Shown one piece after another: positions 1-8,732 of a DNA stretch of 64,000 nt. Positions within the stretch are counted from its first letter, which is position 1; each line of letters opens with the position of its first letter. This stretch comes from Alphaproteobacteria bacterium (GTDB lineage Bacteria; Pseudomonadota; Alphaproteobacteria; Caulobacterales; Maricaulaceae). The stretch covers positions 1 to 64,000 of the forward strand of contig JAAEZM010000006.1 of the NCBI GenBank assembly GCA_018222865.1. The letters are read 5' to 3'. A model generated the notes under the pieces. That model saw only the letters and a list, made by a program, of their open reading frames with translations. It was not told the origin of the DNA and did no database searches. The position numbers were made by a program, and so were the translations under genes.

Positions 1-2
1 AG

Positions 3-1400
3 GCTCAGGAAGTCAGAGCGCCATTTGCTGCGGCTGTTCCGGCCGGCGCGCCCATGTCCTTCGCTGATCTGATTGAAGGTGTGAGCCCAGCGGTTGTCAC
101 CATCCAGGCGCGCGCTGACTCGCGCGATCCTCAGGAAGCGCCGAATATGGAAGGCCTGCCACCGCAATTGCGCGAATGGCTGGAACGTCAGTTCGGCGGT
201 CAGGTTAATCCGAACCCGCAGCCGCGGCAGGCACTGGGATCCGGCTTTTTCATCTCCGCTGAAGGCCATATCGTCACCAATAACCACGTCGTGGAAGGCG
301 CCACCGAGATCACCATCGGCACATCTGACGGTGAAACCTATGAAGCGCGCATTATCGGGCTGGACCCGCAGACCGATCTGGCTTTGCTCAAGGTCGATGA
401 GGCGGATGATTTTCCCTTCGTAACCTTGGATGATAATCCGCAATACCGCGTTGGTGACTGGGTCGTTGCCGTCGGTAATCCCTTCGGTCTTGGAGGTACG
501 GCGACGGCGGGCATTATCTCCGCCACGGGCCGCGAGATCGGCAACTCGACCTATAATGACTTCATCCAGATCGATGCGCCGATCAATAGTGGTAACTCCG
601 GTGGCCCAACCTTCGACCTGGAAGGCAATGTCGTCGGCGTAAACTCGCAGATCTTTTCGCCTACCGGCGGCAATGTCGGGATTGGCTTTGCGATCCCGTC
701 TGACGTCGCCTCGCGGATCGTCGGTGAATTGCTCGAAGACGGACGTGTGTCGCGTGGTTGGCTGGGTGTTTCGATCCAGAATGTCACCGAGGATATTGCC
801 GGTGCAGTCGGGCTGGACGAGGCGCGCGGCGCCATCATCAGCTCGATTGTCGCAGAGGGCCCCGCTGACAATGCCGGCTTTGAGCGCGAGGATGTGATCC
901 TCGAGGTCAATGGCGAAGCGGTGGATGGATCGCGAGAGTTGACGCGCCGCATTGGTGAGTTCGCAGCGGGCGAACGCGTGAACTTCCTGGTTCTGCGTGA
1001 TGGTCGTGAACGCACAGTGCGTGCAGTTCTTGGCGACCGCCCGAGCGAGGATGATCTCAATAACCGTCAAAGCCGCGAAGAGGCCGAAGCCAGTGTTGCG
1101 CTGTTCGGCATCCAGCTGAGCCCGCTTGATGATCGCTCTCGCGAAGCATTGGGTCTGGGTGAGGATGTGGTCGGCCTGGTGGTCGACGAAGTCAATCCGG
1201 GCGGCGAAGCGGACAACAAGGGTATCCGTCGCGGTGATGTGGTTCTGGAAGCTGGCGGTGAAGCCGTCGGTACTCCCGACGCATTCCGTGCGGCAGTGGA
1301 CGAGGCCCGCGAGGCTGGCCGCTCCGCGATTCTGCTGCTGGTCGAGGGGCGTGGCGGTCAACGCTATGTCGCGCTGCAGCTCGACGCCGCCGAAGAATAA
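3..1400 (+). CDS. degP: DegP/HtrA-type periplasmic serine protease (5' end outside window)
   Basis: Do-family serine endoprotease that degrades or chaperones misfolded envelope proteins. Counting from the ATG at 54, the catalytic triad is visible as His78 (TNNHVV), Asp108 (PQTDLALL) and Ser182 (NSGNSGGP). Two PDZ domains follow at about residues 230-320 and 345-440. The reading frame stays open upstream of that ATG to the window edge and reads as mature DegP N-terminus (Ala/Pro-rich), so the ATG is internal and the signal peptide lies outside the window. The stop is followed 11 bp later by a response regulator and then a histidine kinase. This suggests an envelope-stress operon in which the two-component system and the protease are co-expressed. 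The family assignment is secure; whether it is DegP or a close paralogue (DegQ/MucD) is not. Confidence 0.93.
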   Translation, partial: AQEVRAPFAAAVPAGAPMSFADLIEGVSPAVVTIQARADSRDPQEAPNMEGLPPQLREWLERQFGGQVNPNPQPRQALGSGFFISAEGHIVTNNHVVEGATEITIGTSDGETYEARIIGLDPQTDLALLKVDEADDFPFVTLDDNPQYRVGDWVVAVGNPFGLGGTATAGIISATGREIGNSTYNDFIQIDAPINSGNSGGPTFDLEGNVVGVNSQIFSPTGGNVGIGFAIPSDVASRIVGELLEDGRVSRGWLGVSIQNVTEDIAGAVGLDEARGAIISSIVAEGPADNAGFEREDVILEVNGEAVDGSRELTRRIGEFAAGERVNFLVLRDGRERTVRAVLGDRPSEDDLNNRQSREEAEASVALFGIQLSPLDDRSREALGLGEDVVGLVVDEVNPGGEADNKGIRRGDVVLEAGGEAVGTPDAFRAAVDEAREAGRSAILLLVEGRGGQRYVALQLDAAEE

Positions 1401-1411
1401 AGGAGAACAGG

Positions 1412-2083
1412 GTGCGCATTCTTATTGTTGAAGACGACCGCGAAGCGGCGAGCTATATCCGCAAGGGGCTGCGCGAAAGCGGCCATGTGGCGGATCATGC
1501 CGATAATGGCGAAGAGGGTCTGGAAATGGCTCGCGCCGCCGAATACGACGTGCTGGTGGTCGACCGGATGATGCCGCGCATGGACGGGCTGACCATGGTG
1601 GAAAGCCTGCGTGGCGAAGAAGACCGCACCCCGGTTCTCATTCTCTCGGCTCTGGGCGAGGTGGATCATCGCGTTGAAGGCCTGAAGGCGGGCGGCGATG
1701 ATTATCTGGTCAAGCCATACGCCTTTGCCGAACTGCTCGCACGCGTGGAAGCGCTGGCACGCCGCCGCGATCCTGAAACGGTCCGCACCAAGCTGGTTGT
1801 CGGCGATCTGGAAATGGACCTGCTCGCGCGCACCGTGGTGCGTGGTGAGGAGGAGATCCTGCTGCAGCCGCGTGAATTCCGTCTGCTTGAGTTTCTCATG
1901 AAGCATTCCGGCCAGGTCGTGACGCGCACCATGTTGCTGGAGAAGGTTTGGGATTATCATTTCGACCCCCAAACCAATGTGATCGATGTCCACATCTCCC
2001 GCCTGCGTTCGAAAATCGACAAGCCCTTCCCGCGTGCGCTTTTGCACACGGTTCGAGGCGCTGGCTATCGCCTCCAAGCCTGA
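1412..2083 (+). CDS. OmpR/PhoB-family response regulator
   Basis: DNA-binding response regulator of 223 aa. The receiver domain (about 1-115) has the acidic pair E7/D8/D9, phospho-acceptor Asp51 (VVDRMMP), Ser79 and Lys101 (LVKPY). The winged-helix output domain (about 125-223) has the typical QPREFRLLEFL and HISRLRSKI segments and the C-terminal VRGAGYRL. The GTG start is chosen because AGGAG lies 6 bp upstream, directly after the protease stop. The cognate kinase follows after 19 bp. The pair probably senses envelope conditions, by analogy with other degP-linked systems; the target genes cannot be read from the window. Confidence 0.92.
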   Translation: MRILIVEDDREAASYIRKGLRESGHVADHADNGEEGLEMARAAEYDVLVVDRMMPRMDGLTMVESLRGEEDRTPVLILSALGEVDHRVEGLKAGGDDYLVKPYAFAELLARVEALARRRDPETVRTKLVVGDLEMDLLARTVVRGEEEILLQPREFRLLEFLMKHSGQVVTRTMLLEKVWDYHFDPQTNVIDVHISRLRSKIDKPFPRALLHTVRGAGYRLQA

Positions 2084-2102
2084 TTGGCGGCATAGATAGA
2101 CG

Positions 2103-3524
2103 GTGAGCAGGGGCCCCGCATTTCTCAGGACGACGACCTTCCGGCAGACGCTTTTGTCGGCAGCGCTTTTCGCCCTGTCCAGCTTTATCATTCTCGCCTT
2201 CGTCTATGCGGCGTCGGCGGGAATGACGGGCCGTCGCGCTGATGCGGCGGTCGCCGAGGAAGTAATTGCACTCCAGGCTCAGTTCGATGCGGGCGGTATC
2301 CGCACGCTCAATCGTTATATTCTCCAGCGCACGGTCGGCGGCGGTGCCGACTATCTCTACTTGCTGGTCCACCCATCGGGACGAACCCTGTCGGGCAATC
2401 TGTCTGGCCTTCCGGATCTGGAGCCGGATGAAGAGGGCCGCTTGCAGTTTCCCTATCGCCGGCCTCTCGCGATAGGCACTGAGGACAGTGAGAAGGATGA
2501 TCGTACCGCGCGCGGACAGATTATCGAACTGACCTCGGGCTATCAGCTCTTCGTCGGGTTGGATGTGCACGAGGAGTACCAGCTCGTCAGCCGGATGCTC
2601 AATACCATCCTGGCCGCATCCGCGCTGGCATTGGCGCTCGGTGTCGCGGGCGGTGTCTTTATCTCACGCCGTTTCGTCGCGCGCCTCGACAGGATTAATG
2701 ATGTCGCCCGGACTGTACGGGCCGGTGATCTCAAACGGCGGGCGCCTCGCACCCATTCCGGCGATGAGCTGGATGAATTGTCCGAAAACTTCAACAACAT
2801 GCTCGACCGGTTGGAAGCGCTGATGCATCGCATGCGTCAGACCGGCGACAGTATCGCCCATGACCTGCGCACGCCTCTAACCCGGATGCGAAACCGGCTT
2901 GATGAAGCTTTGCGGGAGGATGGGGATCTGGAGGCGCGGGAGCAGGCGCTTGAGCGAGCGGTCTCCGATACTGACGAGATATTGGGCATCTTCAACGCCA
3001 TCCTCTCCCTGTCGCGTCTTGAGTCCGGGGAAAGCCGCAAAGCATTGAGCGAGCTCGACCCTGCGGATGTCGCAGAGGATCTGGCCGAGCTTTATGAGCC
3101 GGTCTGTGAGGATGAAGGGCTTGCCTTTACCGCGGAGATCGAGCGCGGATTGACCATTCAGGGCGATCGGGGGCTTTTGTCCCAAGCGCTGGCCAACATG
3201 CTCGATAATGCTGTCAAATATACGCCGAGCGGTGGAGCCGTGGCGCTCCGATTGCGCAGGAATGGTGATGGCCGCGTCGAGTTCTCTGTGACCGATACAG
3301 GCCCGGGCATTCCCGAGGCAGATCGCGAACGTGTGGTTCAACGCTTTGTACGGCTGGACAATTCGCGCTCACAGCCCGGGTCGGGTCTGGGCCTTTCGCT
3401 CGTAAAGGCGATCATCGATCTGCATCAAGGGCGCTTCCTGCTTGACGAAGGTCCGGGTCTGGTCGATGGCGATCATGGTCCAGGTCTTCGCGCCTCCATG
3501 TGCTTTCTTCACGTTTCAACCTAG
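2103..3524 (+). CDS. Membrane sensor histidine kinase with HAMP domain
   Basis: Sensor kinase of 473 aa for the upstream regulator. It has a TM segment at about 17-38, a periplasmic region of about 125 residues, a second TM at about 165-188, a HAMP linker (about 189-240), a DHp domain with His253 (SIAHDLRTPLTR), and a catalytic domain with N-box (NMLDNAVKYT, about 365-374), G1 (DTGPGIP) and G2 (GSGLGLSLV) motifs. The start is GTG. The C-terminus ends in an unusual tail (FLHVST) just beyond the ATPase fold. Organisation degP-regulator-kinase on one strand with short gaps supports a single transcript. The input signal is unknown. Confidence 0.9.
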   Translation: MSRGPAFLRTTTFRQTLLSAALFALSSFIILAFVYAASAGMTGRRADAAVAEEVIALQAQFDAGGIRTLNRYILQRTVGGGADYLYLLVHPSGRTLSGNLSGLPDLEPDEEGRLQFPYRRPLAIGTEDSEKDDRTARGQIIELTSGYQLFVGLDVHEEYQLVSRMLNTILAASALALALGVAGGVFISRRFVARLDRINDVARTVRAGDLKRRAPRTHSGDELDELSENFNNMLDRLEALMHRMRQTGDSIAHDLRTPLTRMRNRLDEALREDGDLEAREQALERAVSDTDEILGIFNAILSLSRLESGESRKALSELDPADVAEDLAELYEPVCEDEGLAFTAEIERGLTIQGDRGLLSQALANMLDNAVKYTPSGGAVALRLRRNGDGRVEFSVTDTGPGIPEADRERVVQRFVRLDNSRSQPGSGLGLSLVKAIIDLHQGRFLLDEGPGLVDGDHGPGLRASMCFLHVST

Positions 3525-3550
3525 CTTGCCCTGCCGCGCTGATCGTGCTG

Positions 3551-3570
3551 GTTTGCAATTGAGTGCAAAC
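3551..3570. repeat. Inverted repeat before the 157-aa membrane protein gene
   Basis: GTTTGC at 3551-3556 pairs with GCAAAC at 3565-3570 across an 8-nt spacer, ending 11 bp before the next ATG. It may be a small operator or an mRNA hairpin. Six-bp arms are short enough to occur by chance. Confidence 0.25.
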
Positions 3571-3581
3571 AGGGGACGGTC

Positions 3582-4055
3582 ATGGAAAAATTCTGGGGCG
3601 GATTCATGCTCGGAGCCATCATCACCATCATTGCCGGGCTGACTGCCTGGTCGATGGCGCCAGGGGCCGTCAGCCGTGTCGTACCCGGGCTTCAGCCTGG
3701 GCTGTATGCGGGAGACGCCTTCACCGACGCCGCCGCATTGACGATGCTTCATTCTGACTATTCCAGTCGTCTGACGGCGGCGGAACTGGAACCTCTGGCG
3801 CTCGTTGCCGGGCAGAGCATTGCCGGGGCACGTGATGCGACGCGCACCGACCCCACCCTGGATGCGGAAACGGCGCAACTCCTCTGCCTGCTCCTGTCCC
3901 AGCGCGAACGTCTGCCGGCGAGCCAAGCCTATTCGCAGGAGGATCTCGATCGTTTGCTCGACGAGATAGTCACCAATGTCCGGCGCCAGCTCGAGCCGCA
4001 TCTGGGCACGGGTGAGTGCACAGGTGTCGTATTGTCGAATTTCGGCCGCCGCTAG
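3582..4055 (+). CDS. Hypothetical single-pass membrane protein
   Basis: I do not recognise this 157-aa protein. It has one N-terminal hydrophobic segment (about 7-28, MLGAIITIIAGLTAWSM), then a soluble, probably periplasmic region that is mostly helical and acidic, with two cysteines (LLCLLL and GECTG). GGGGACGG lies just upstream of the ATG as ribosome-binding site. It sits between the kinase gene and glnE on the same strand, 57 bp after the kinase stop, so it could be the last gene of the degP operon. No catalytic motif is visible. Confidence 0.7.
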   Translation: MEKFWGGFMLGAIITIIAGLTAWSMAPGAVSRVVPGLQPGLYAGDAFTDAAALTMLHSDYSSRLTAAELEPLALVAGQSIAGARDATRTDPTLDAETAQLLCLLLSQRERLPASQAYSQEDLDRLLDEIVTNVRRQLEPHLGTGECTGVVLSNFGRR

Positions 4056-4094
4056 AGCTTTCCACATTGCGCGGATCGGTTCAGATTTGCGGCC

Positions 4095-6986
4095 ATGACC
4101 ATAGCGCTCCTAGACAAGATTGACCCTCTGCCAGGCTTGGCGCCGGGCCTTTGCGATCATGTCTTTGACGCGTTGGACCTGACGCTGGGTGCTGATGCAC
4201 GCGCTTTTCTTGACGGTGTGTTCTATTCGGCTCCCTATCTCGCAAGACTGGCCCAGCGGCGACCAGAAACGCTTGAACGTCTGACCGAAGTCTCTGCCGA
4301 CCAGGCATTTGAGGATTTGCTCCTCGAGGTCGCGCTGTGCGGCCGTGAGGCGCGGGATGTGACCGAGCTGGATCAGCGCCTGCGTCAGGCGAAATCCGAT
4401 GCCCATTTGATTGCGGGGCTCGCGGATCTCGCCGAAGAGTGGGAGGTGATGGATCTGACCAACGCCATCACCCGTTTCGCCGATGCCGCGGTGCAGGCCG
4501 CGCTTTTAGCGCATACCCGCTTTGGCGCACAGATGGGGCGGTTCGAGACACCGTCTGACCCGTCTAACCCATTGCCAGGCCTGATCGTCTTTGCCCTCGG
4601 GAAGATGGGGGCGGGCGAGCTCAATTATTCGTCAGATATCGATCTGGTGGTGTTTTATGATGCTCAGGCACTGGTTCTGCCGGCAAGCGAGACGCCGCAT
4701 AAACGATTGCCACGCCTGGTTCAGGCCATCGCCAGATCCCTCAATGATATCACCGCTGACGGCTATGTTTTCCGTACGGATTTGCGATTGCGCCCAGATC
4801 CCGGAGCCACGCCCGTGGCCCTGTCTACGGATGCGGCGCTGAATTATTATGAAAGCCTGGGCATGACCTGGGAGCGCGCGGCATGGATCAAGGCTAGATG
4901 TTGTGCCGGTGATCAGGCGAGCGCAGAGCGCTATCTTGAGCATATGCAGCCCTTTATCTGGCGTCGTTCGCTCGATTATGCCGCCATTGACGATATCCGG
5001 GCCCTGGCGCGGCAAATCCAGACTGTCGGTCGGCGCGCAGTAATCCGCGCGGCCGGGCATGACCTCAAACTCGGTCGCGGCGGCATACGAGAGATCGAAT
5101 TCTACGCCCAGATCCCCCAACTCGTTTTCGGCGGGCGCGATAAAGTGGTGCGGACGCCGGCCACGCTGGACGCGCTTGATGCTCTGGCGGATCGGGGGGC
5201 GGTAGACAGCGATGCGGTTGCCAGCTTGCGAGAGGATTATTTCCAACTCCGAGCGCTCGAACACCGCATCCAGATGCGGCAGGACGAGCAGAGCCAGACC
5301 CTGCCCAGCGAAGAAGAGGCCCGCGCAATGATTGCCGCGATGGCGCGGTATGAAACCCTGGTTGATTTCGATGCGGATGTTGAGGCTCTGCTTCAGCGTG
5401 TCCATGGGCATTTCTCAGACCAGTTCGAAGCCGATCAACCGCTTGCATCAAAGGCCGGATCGCTGGTTCTGACCGGTGTCGAGCCAACCCCGGACACTTT
5501 ATCCACCCTGAGCGTGTTGGGGTTTGCAGAGCCGGAGCGCAGCTGGAAACAGCTCAACGCCTGGGCGGCGGGCCGAGCCAAGGCCGTCCGCTCTGACAGG
5601 GCCCGGCGGGTTTTTGCGCAACTTGCGCCGCGTCTGATTGATGCAATTGCGGAAACGGGTGAACCCGATCAGGCCTTCTCGCGCTTTGCCGGGTTTTTCG
5701 AGAATTTGCCATTCGGCGTCCAGCCACTCTCCTTGCTGATGAATGAGCCGGGACTCGCGGCTGATCTGATTGGCATTATCACCATGGCCCCCAAGCTGGC
5801 CTTGGACCTGTCGCGGCGGCCGGACCTGATCGACAGCATGCTTGATGCGCGTTTCTCCATTCCGATTGAGCAAGATGCGCCAGATGCTTTCCATGATCGT
5901 CTGGCGGAATTGGTCCGTCAGGATGCGAGCTATGAGCGCGCCTTGAACGTGACGCGCCGCTTGGTCCGAGAAGAACGATTGCGCATCGGGACGCAAATCC
6001 TGCGCGGGCGGCTGGATGCCCAGACAGCGGGGGCGGCCTTCGCATCGGTCGCCGATGCCGCGATCGAGATCCTCGCCGAGGCCGCGCGGAAGGAAACCGA
6101 ACGCAAGCATGGCCCTATGCCCGGTCAGTATGCGGTTATAGGAATGGGTAAGCTGGGCGGGCGTGAGCTTTCAGCGAGCTCGGATCTGGATATTGTTCTT
6201 GTTTATGAGGGCGATGAGACGGCCCAGACCTGGTTCATGCGCTTCACTCAGAGGCTTGTTTCCGCCCTGTCTGTTCCAACCGAAGAGGGCGAGCTGTACG
6301 AGGTCGATATGCAATTGCGTCCCTCGGGCAAGTCCGGGCCGGTCGCGGTGCAGCGGGCGCGGTTTGACGCTTATTATGACAGCGAGGCCTGGACCTGGGA
6401 GCTTCTGGCCTTAACGCGCGCCCGGTTGATCGCGGGCAATAGTGAGCTGTGTGACCGATTGGCCGAGGGGATTGAACGCACGCTCGATCGCGCACGTGAT
6501 GGGGAGCAAATCTACGCAGATGCACGCGCAATGCGGCATCGATTGAGCGAGGCGAAGCGACCCAGGAATGCCTGGGATCTCAAGCATCGCGCCGGCGGGC
6601 TCCAGGACATCGAATTTATCGCTCAAACCCTGCAACTTGCCGCGCCGGAACGCCTGGGCGGCATGCGCACCTCCACCGCTTCCGCATTGGCCGCGCTCGC
6701 AGCGGCCGACTTGCTCGATCGCGAAGATGCGCGTTTCCTGATTGAGACATTCAATCTTTATATGACCTTGTCCCAGATTATTCGGCTGACGCACGGTAGC
6801 GAGTTTGATCCGGGGCAGGCGAGCGCGGGATGTCGGGCGAGCCTTGGTCGCAGCGCTGGTGTGCCAGATCTTGGCGCGCTCGAGCTTGAACTTAATGAGC
6901 GCTCCAGGCGCGTGCGTGCAATTTACAATGATCGACTGAACGATAATCTCAGTTGGAGCGACGGAGTTTCTCACGGCGCGCGTTGA
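4095..6986 (+). CDS. glnE: Bifunctional glutamine synthetase adenylyltransferase/deadenylyltransferase
   Basis: GlnE adenylylates and de-adenylylates glutamine synthetase in response to PII state, tuning nitrogen assimilation in the cytoplasm. At 963 aa it has the usual full length. The two nucleotidyltransferase domains are each visible: the first near residue 170-190 (GKMGAGELNYSSDIDLV), the second near 683-700 (GMGKLGGRELSASSDLDIV), both with the DxD metal-binding pair. The helical regulatory linker lies between them. The gene stands alone, without glnB or ntr genes nearby. Confidence 0.96.
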   Translation: MTIALLDKIDPLPGLAPGLCDHVFDALDLTLGADARAFLDGVFYSAPYLARLAQRRPETLERLTEVSADQAFEDLLLEVALCGREARDVTELDQRLRQAKSDAHLIAGLADLAEEWEVMDLTNAITRFADAAVQAALLAHTRFGAQMGRFETPSDPSNPLPGLIVFALGKMGAGELNYSSDIDLVVFYDAQALVLPASETPHKRLPRLVQAIARSLNDITADGYVFRTDLRLRPDPGATPVALSTDAALNYYESLGMTWERAAWIKARCCAGDQASAERYLEHMQPFIWRRSLDYAAIDDIRALARQIQTVGRRAVIRAAGHDLKLGRGGIREIEFYAQIPQLVFGGRDKVVRTPATLDALDALADRGAVDSDAVASLREDYFQLRALEHRIQMRQDEQSQTLPSEEEARAMIAAMARYETLVDFDADVEALLQRVHGHFSDQFEADQPLASKAGSLVLTGVEPTPDTLSTLSVLGFAEPERSWKQLNAWAAGRAKAVRSDRARRVFAQLAPRLIDAIAETGEPDQAFSRFAGFFENLPFGVQPLSLLMNEPGLAADLIGIITMAPKLALDLSRRPDLIDSMLDARFSIPIEQDAPDAFHDRLAELVRQDASYERALNVTRRLVREERLRIGTQILRGRLDAQTAGAAFASVADAAIEILAEAARKETERKHGPMPGQYAVIGMGKLGGRELSASSDLDIVLVYEGDETAQTWFMRFTQRLVSALSVPTEEGELYEVDMQLRPSGKSGPVAVQRARFDAYYDSEAWTWELLALTRARLIAGNSELCDRLAEGIERTLDRARDGEQIYADARAMRHRLSEAKRPRNAWDLKHRAGGLQDIEFIAQTLQLAAPERLGGMRTSTASALAALAAADLLDREDARFLIETFNLYMTLSQIIRLTHGSEFDPGQASAGCRASLGRSAGVPDLGALELELNERSRRVRAIYNDRLNDNLSWSDGVSHGAR

Positions 6987-7026
6987 AGGGTCAGGTGTGG
7001 ATAAGACACGCAAGGATTATAAACCG

Positions 7027-7587
7027 ATGACACTCAATTACGCTCAAATCCTGCTTGGCGGTTTTGCCGTCTTTGCCATGGCTGCGACCGTAGACGCCCA
7101 GCCACGTCGCCATGGGCCTCCCGGAGGCGGCGAAGCAGGCCGGGTTTCGATGATGCTACGCGCTTCTGACGTCAATGGGGACAACACGATTACCCGGGCT
7201 GAGGTGGATAGTCTGCAGCGCGAAATGTTCGCCTGGATGGACCGGAATAATGATGGTTTTCTCGATGTTGAGGACCAGTCGCCCATTAATCGACGCCTGA
7301 TGGAATTGCGCGAGCAAACGCGCGCGGAACGCGGAGATGATGGCGAGCGTCGCCGTGGTCCTCGCCGTGGCGGCCGTCGAATGATGGGGCCGGATGGTCC
7401 GCCTCCCGGTATTGATAGCAATGAAGATGGCCGGATTTCTCTGGAGGAGTCGCTGGCTCTCAATGACCAGATCTTTGACCGGCTCGACACCGATGGCAGC
7501 GATGCCATAACGCCAGACGAGCTTGATGCAGCGATGGCGCGTCGTGAGGAGCGCCGGGAAAACCGTCGGTATTGGTGGCGTGACTGA
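7027..7587 (+). CDS. Secreted EF-hand protein with four calcium-binding loops
   Basis: A signal peptide (from the ATG at 7027, ending near TVDAQ) precedes an acidic/Arg-rich mature protein with four EF-hand loops of the DxNxDxxxxxxE kind: DVNGDNTITRAE, DRNNDGFLDVED, DSNEDGRISLEE and DTDGSDAITPDE. An Arg/Gly-rich linker separates the two pairs. It probably binds Ca2+ in the periplasm. An in-frame GTG at 6997 with GAAGGG 6 bp upstream would add ten residues; I prefer 7027 because the signal peptide then begins normally. The end overlaps the start of an ECF sigma factor gene, so the two are likely co-transcribed. Confidence 0.8.
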   Translation: MTLNYAQILLGGFAVFAMAATVDAQPRRHGPPGGGEAGRVSMMLRASDVNGDNTITRAEVDSLQREMFAWMDRNNDGFLDVEDQSPINRRLMELREQTRAERGDDGERRRGPRRGGRRMMGPDGPPPGIDSNEDGRISLEESLALNDQIFDRLDTDGSDAITPDELDAAMARREERRENRRYWWRD

Positions 7588-8266
7588 TCTGCCGTTTGAC
7601 GGTCTGGCTCGCTGCGGCGCAGGGGAGAGAAAAATTCGACTGATCAAATCCCCCGCGCGCCGCGAGCCGGCTCTGCTCGCCGATGAAGATTTAATGGCCG
7701 CGATTGCCCGCGGTGATCGCGCAGCCGCGCGAGAGCTGATGCAGCGCAATGCGCCGCGCCTGCTTGGCCTGGCCCATCGCATGCTCAATGATCCGGTCGA
7801 GGCCGAGGATATCGTCCAGGAGACGTTTATCCGCGTCTGGAAGGCGGCCGAGCGGTGGGAGAGCGGGCGCGCCAAGGTCTCCACCTGGCTGAGCCGGATC
7901 GCCATAAATCTGTGTTATGACCGGATGCGACGGCGGCGCGAGCAATTGGTCGATGAACTCCCCGATCAGGTTGACCATGCCCCAAGCCAGGAAGCATCCC
8001 TGGTACAGGCCCAGTCAGGCAATCGGGTCGCCCATGCTGTCGCGGGCCTGCCAGAGCGTCAGCGGATGGCCCTCGAACTCGTACATTTCCAGGAAATGAC
8101 GAATATCGAGGCCGCAGAAATTATGGATGTCAGTGTCGAGGCAATGGAATCATTGCTCGCTCGCGGCCGCCGCAAACTGAAATCCGTCCTGCTGGCTCAG
8201 GCGGATGATCTGATTGAAAGTTACACGGGCGAAAGCCCATCTGCGATGCAAGGGGTTCAGCGATGA
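7580..8266 (+). CDS. ECF (RpoE-like) sigma-70 family factor
   Basis: Group 4 sigma factor. Region 2 is clear (DEDLMAAIARGDRAAARELM, then EAEDIVQETFIRVWK, the -10 recognition helix), and region 4 follows (LPERQRMALELVHFQEMTN, AAEIMDVSVEAMESLLARGR helix-turn-helix). The start is uncertain: GTG at 7580 overlaps the EF-hand gene by 8 bp, and an upstream ATG at 7523 is also in frame; both leave an N-terminal extension of 35 residues or more before region 2. The stop overlaps the next gene's ATG (ATGA). The downstream membrane protein is a likely anti-sigma partner, and the EF-hand protein may be a target or part of the signal. Confidence 0.88.
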   Translation: MTDLPFDGLARCGAGERKIRLIKSPARREPALLADEDLMAAIARGDRAAARELMQRNAPRLLGLAHRMLNDPVEAEDIVQETFIRVWKAAERWESGRAKVSTWLSRIAINLCYDRMRRRREQLVDELPDQVDHAPSQEASLVQAQSGNRVAHAVAGLPERQRMALELVHFQEMTNIEAAEIMDVSVEAMESLLARGRRKLKSVLLAQADDLIESYTGESPSAMQGVQR

Positions 8267-8721
8267 AGTCTGAAAACACGATCACGGTCGACCGTGCGCT
8301 TGAGATCCTTGAGGCCTATGGCGCGTCCCCGACGCGCTGGCCCGAAGCAGAGCGTGCCGCCATGCTGGACTTCATGGCGCGTGAACCTGAAGTCTTCGAC
8401 AAAGCGCAGGCTGAGGAAGCGGCGCTGGATGCGCTGTTGGGGTCTGGCCATGTCCAGCCATCAGACATGCTTGAGCGTCGCATCATGCGGCGCTTGCCAT
8501 CAACGGGCGGGCGCACGGCACGGGGTGGTGCGGGATGGAGCTGGCGGGCACCGGCTGCAGCCGCCGCGGCTGTCCTGCTTGCGGTCTCAGTTGGCGTCGG
8601 GGGTGGTTTCTTCGGTTCCGTCAGTGAGGAGCCGGATCTGGAAACCCTCTATGCCGATGCGCTCGACAGTTATGGATATGACTGGTCGGACTGGTATGGT
8701 CCGGAGTCCGACGGATCCTGA
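8263..8721 (+). CDS. Single-TM protein, putative anti-sigma factor
   Basis: 152 aa, translationally coupled (ATGA) to the ECF sigma gene. The N-terminal cytoplasmic half contains an RALEILEAYGASPTRWPEAE segment, a sequence type I recall from proteins encoded next to ECF sigma factors in alphaproteobacteria. One TM helix lies at about 92-115 (Ala/Val-rich), followed by a short acidic, Tyr/Trp-rich periplasmic tail. There is no HxxxCxxC zinc motif, so it is not a ZAS-type anti-sigma. The anti-sigma role is inferred from position and topology. Confidence 0.72.
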   Translation: MKSENTITVDRALEILEAYGASPTRWPEAERAAMLDFMAREPEVFDKAQAEEAALDALLGSGHVQPSDMLERRIMRRLPSTGGRTARGGAGWSWRAPAAAAAAVLLAVSVGVGGGFFGSVSEEPDLETLYADALDSYGYDWSDWYGPESDGS

Positions 8722-8732
8722 ATGATTCAGGC

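Noticed and set aside
8717-8731. CCTGAA-TGA-TTCAGG hairpin at the convergent gene ends as a terminator
   Set aside because: Only 6 bp, contains the stop codon, and no T-run on either strand.
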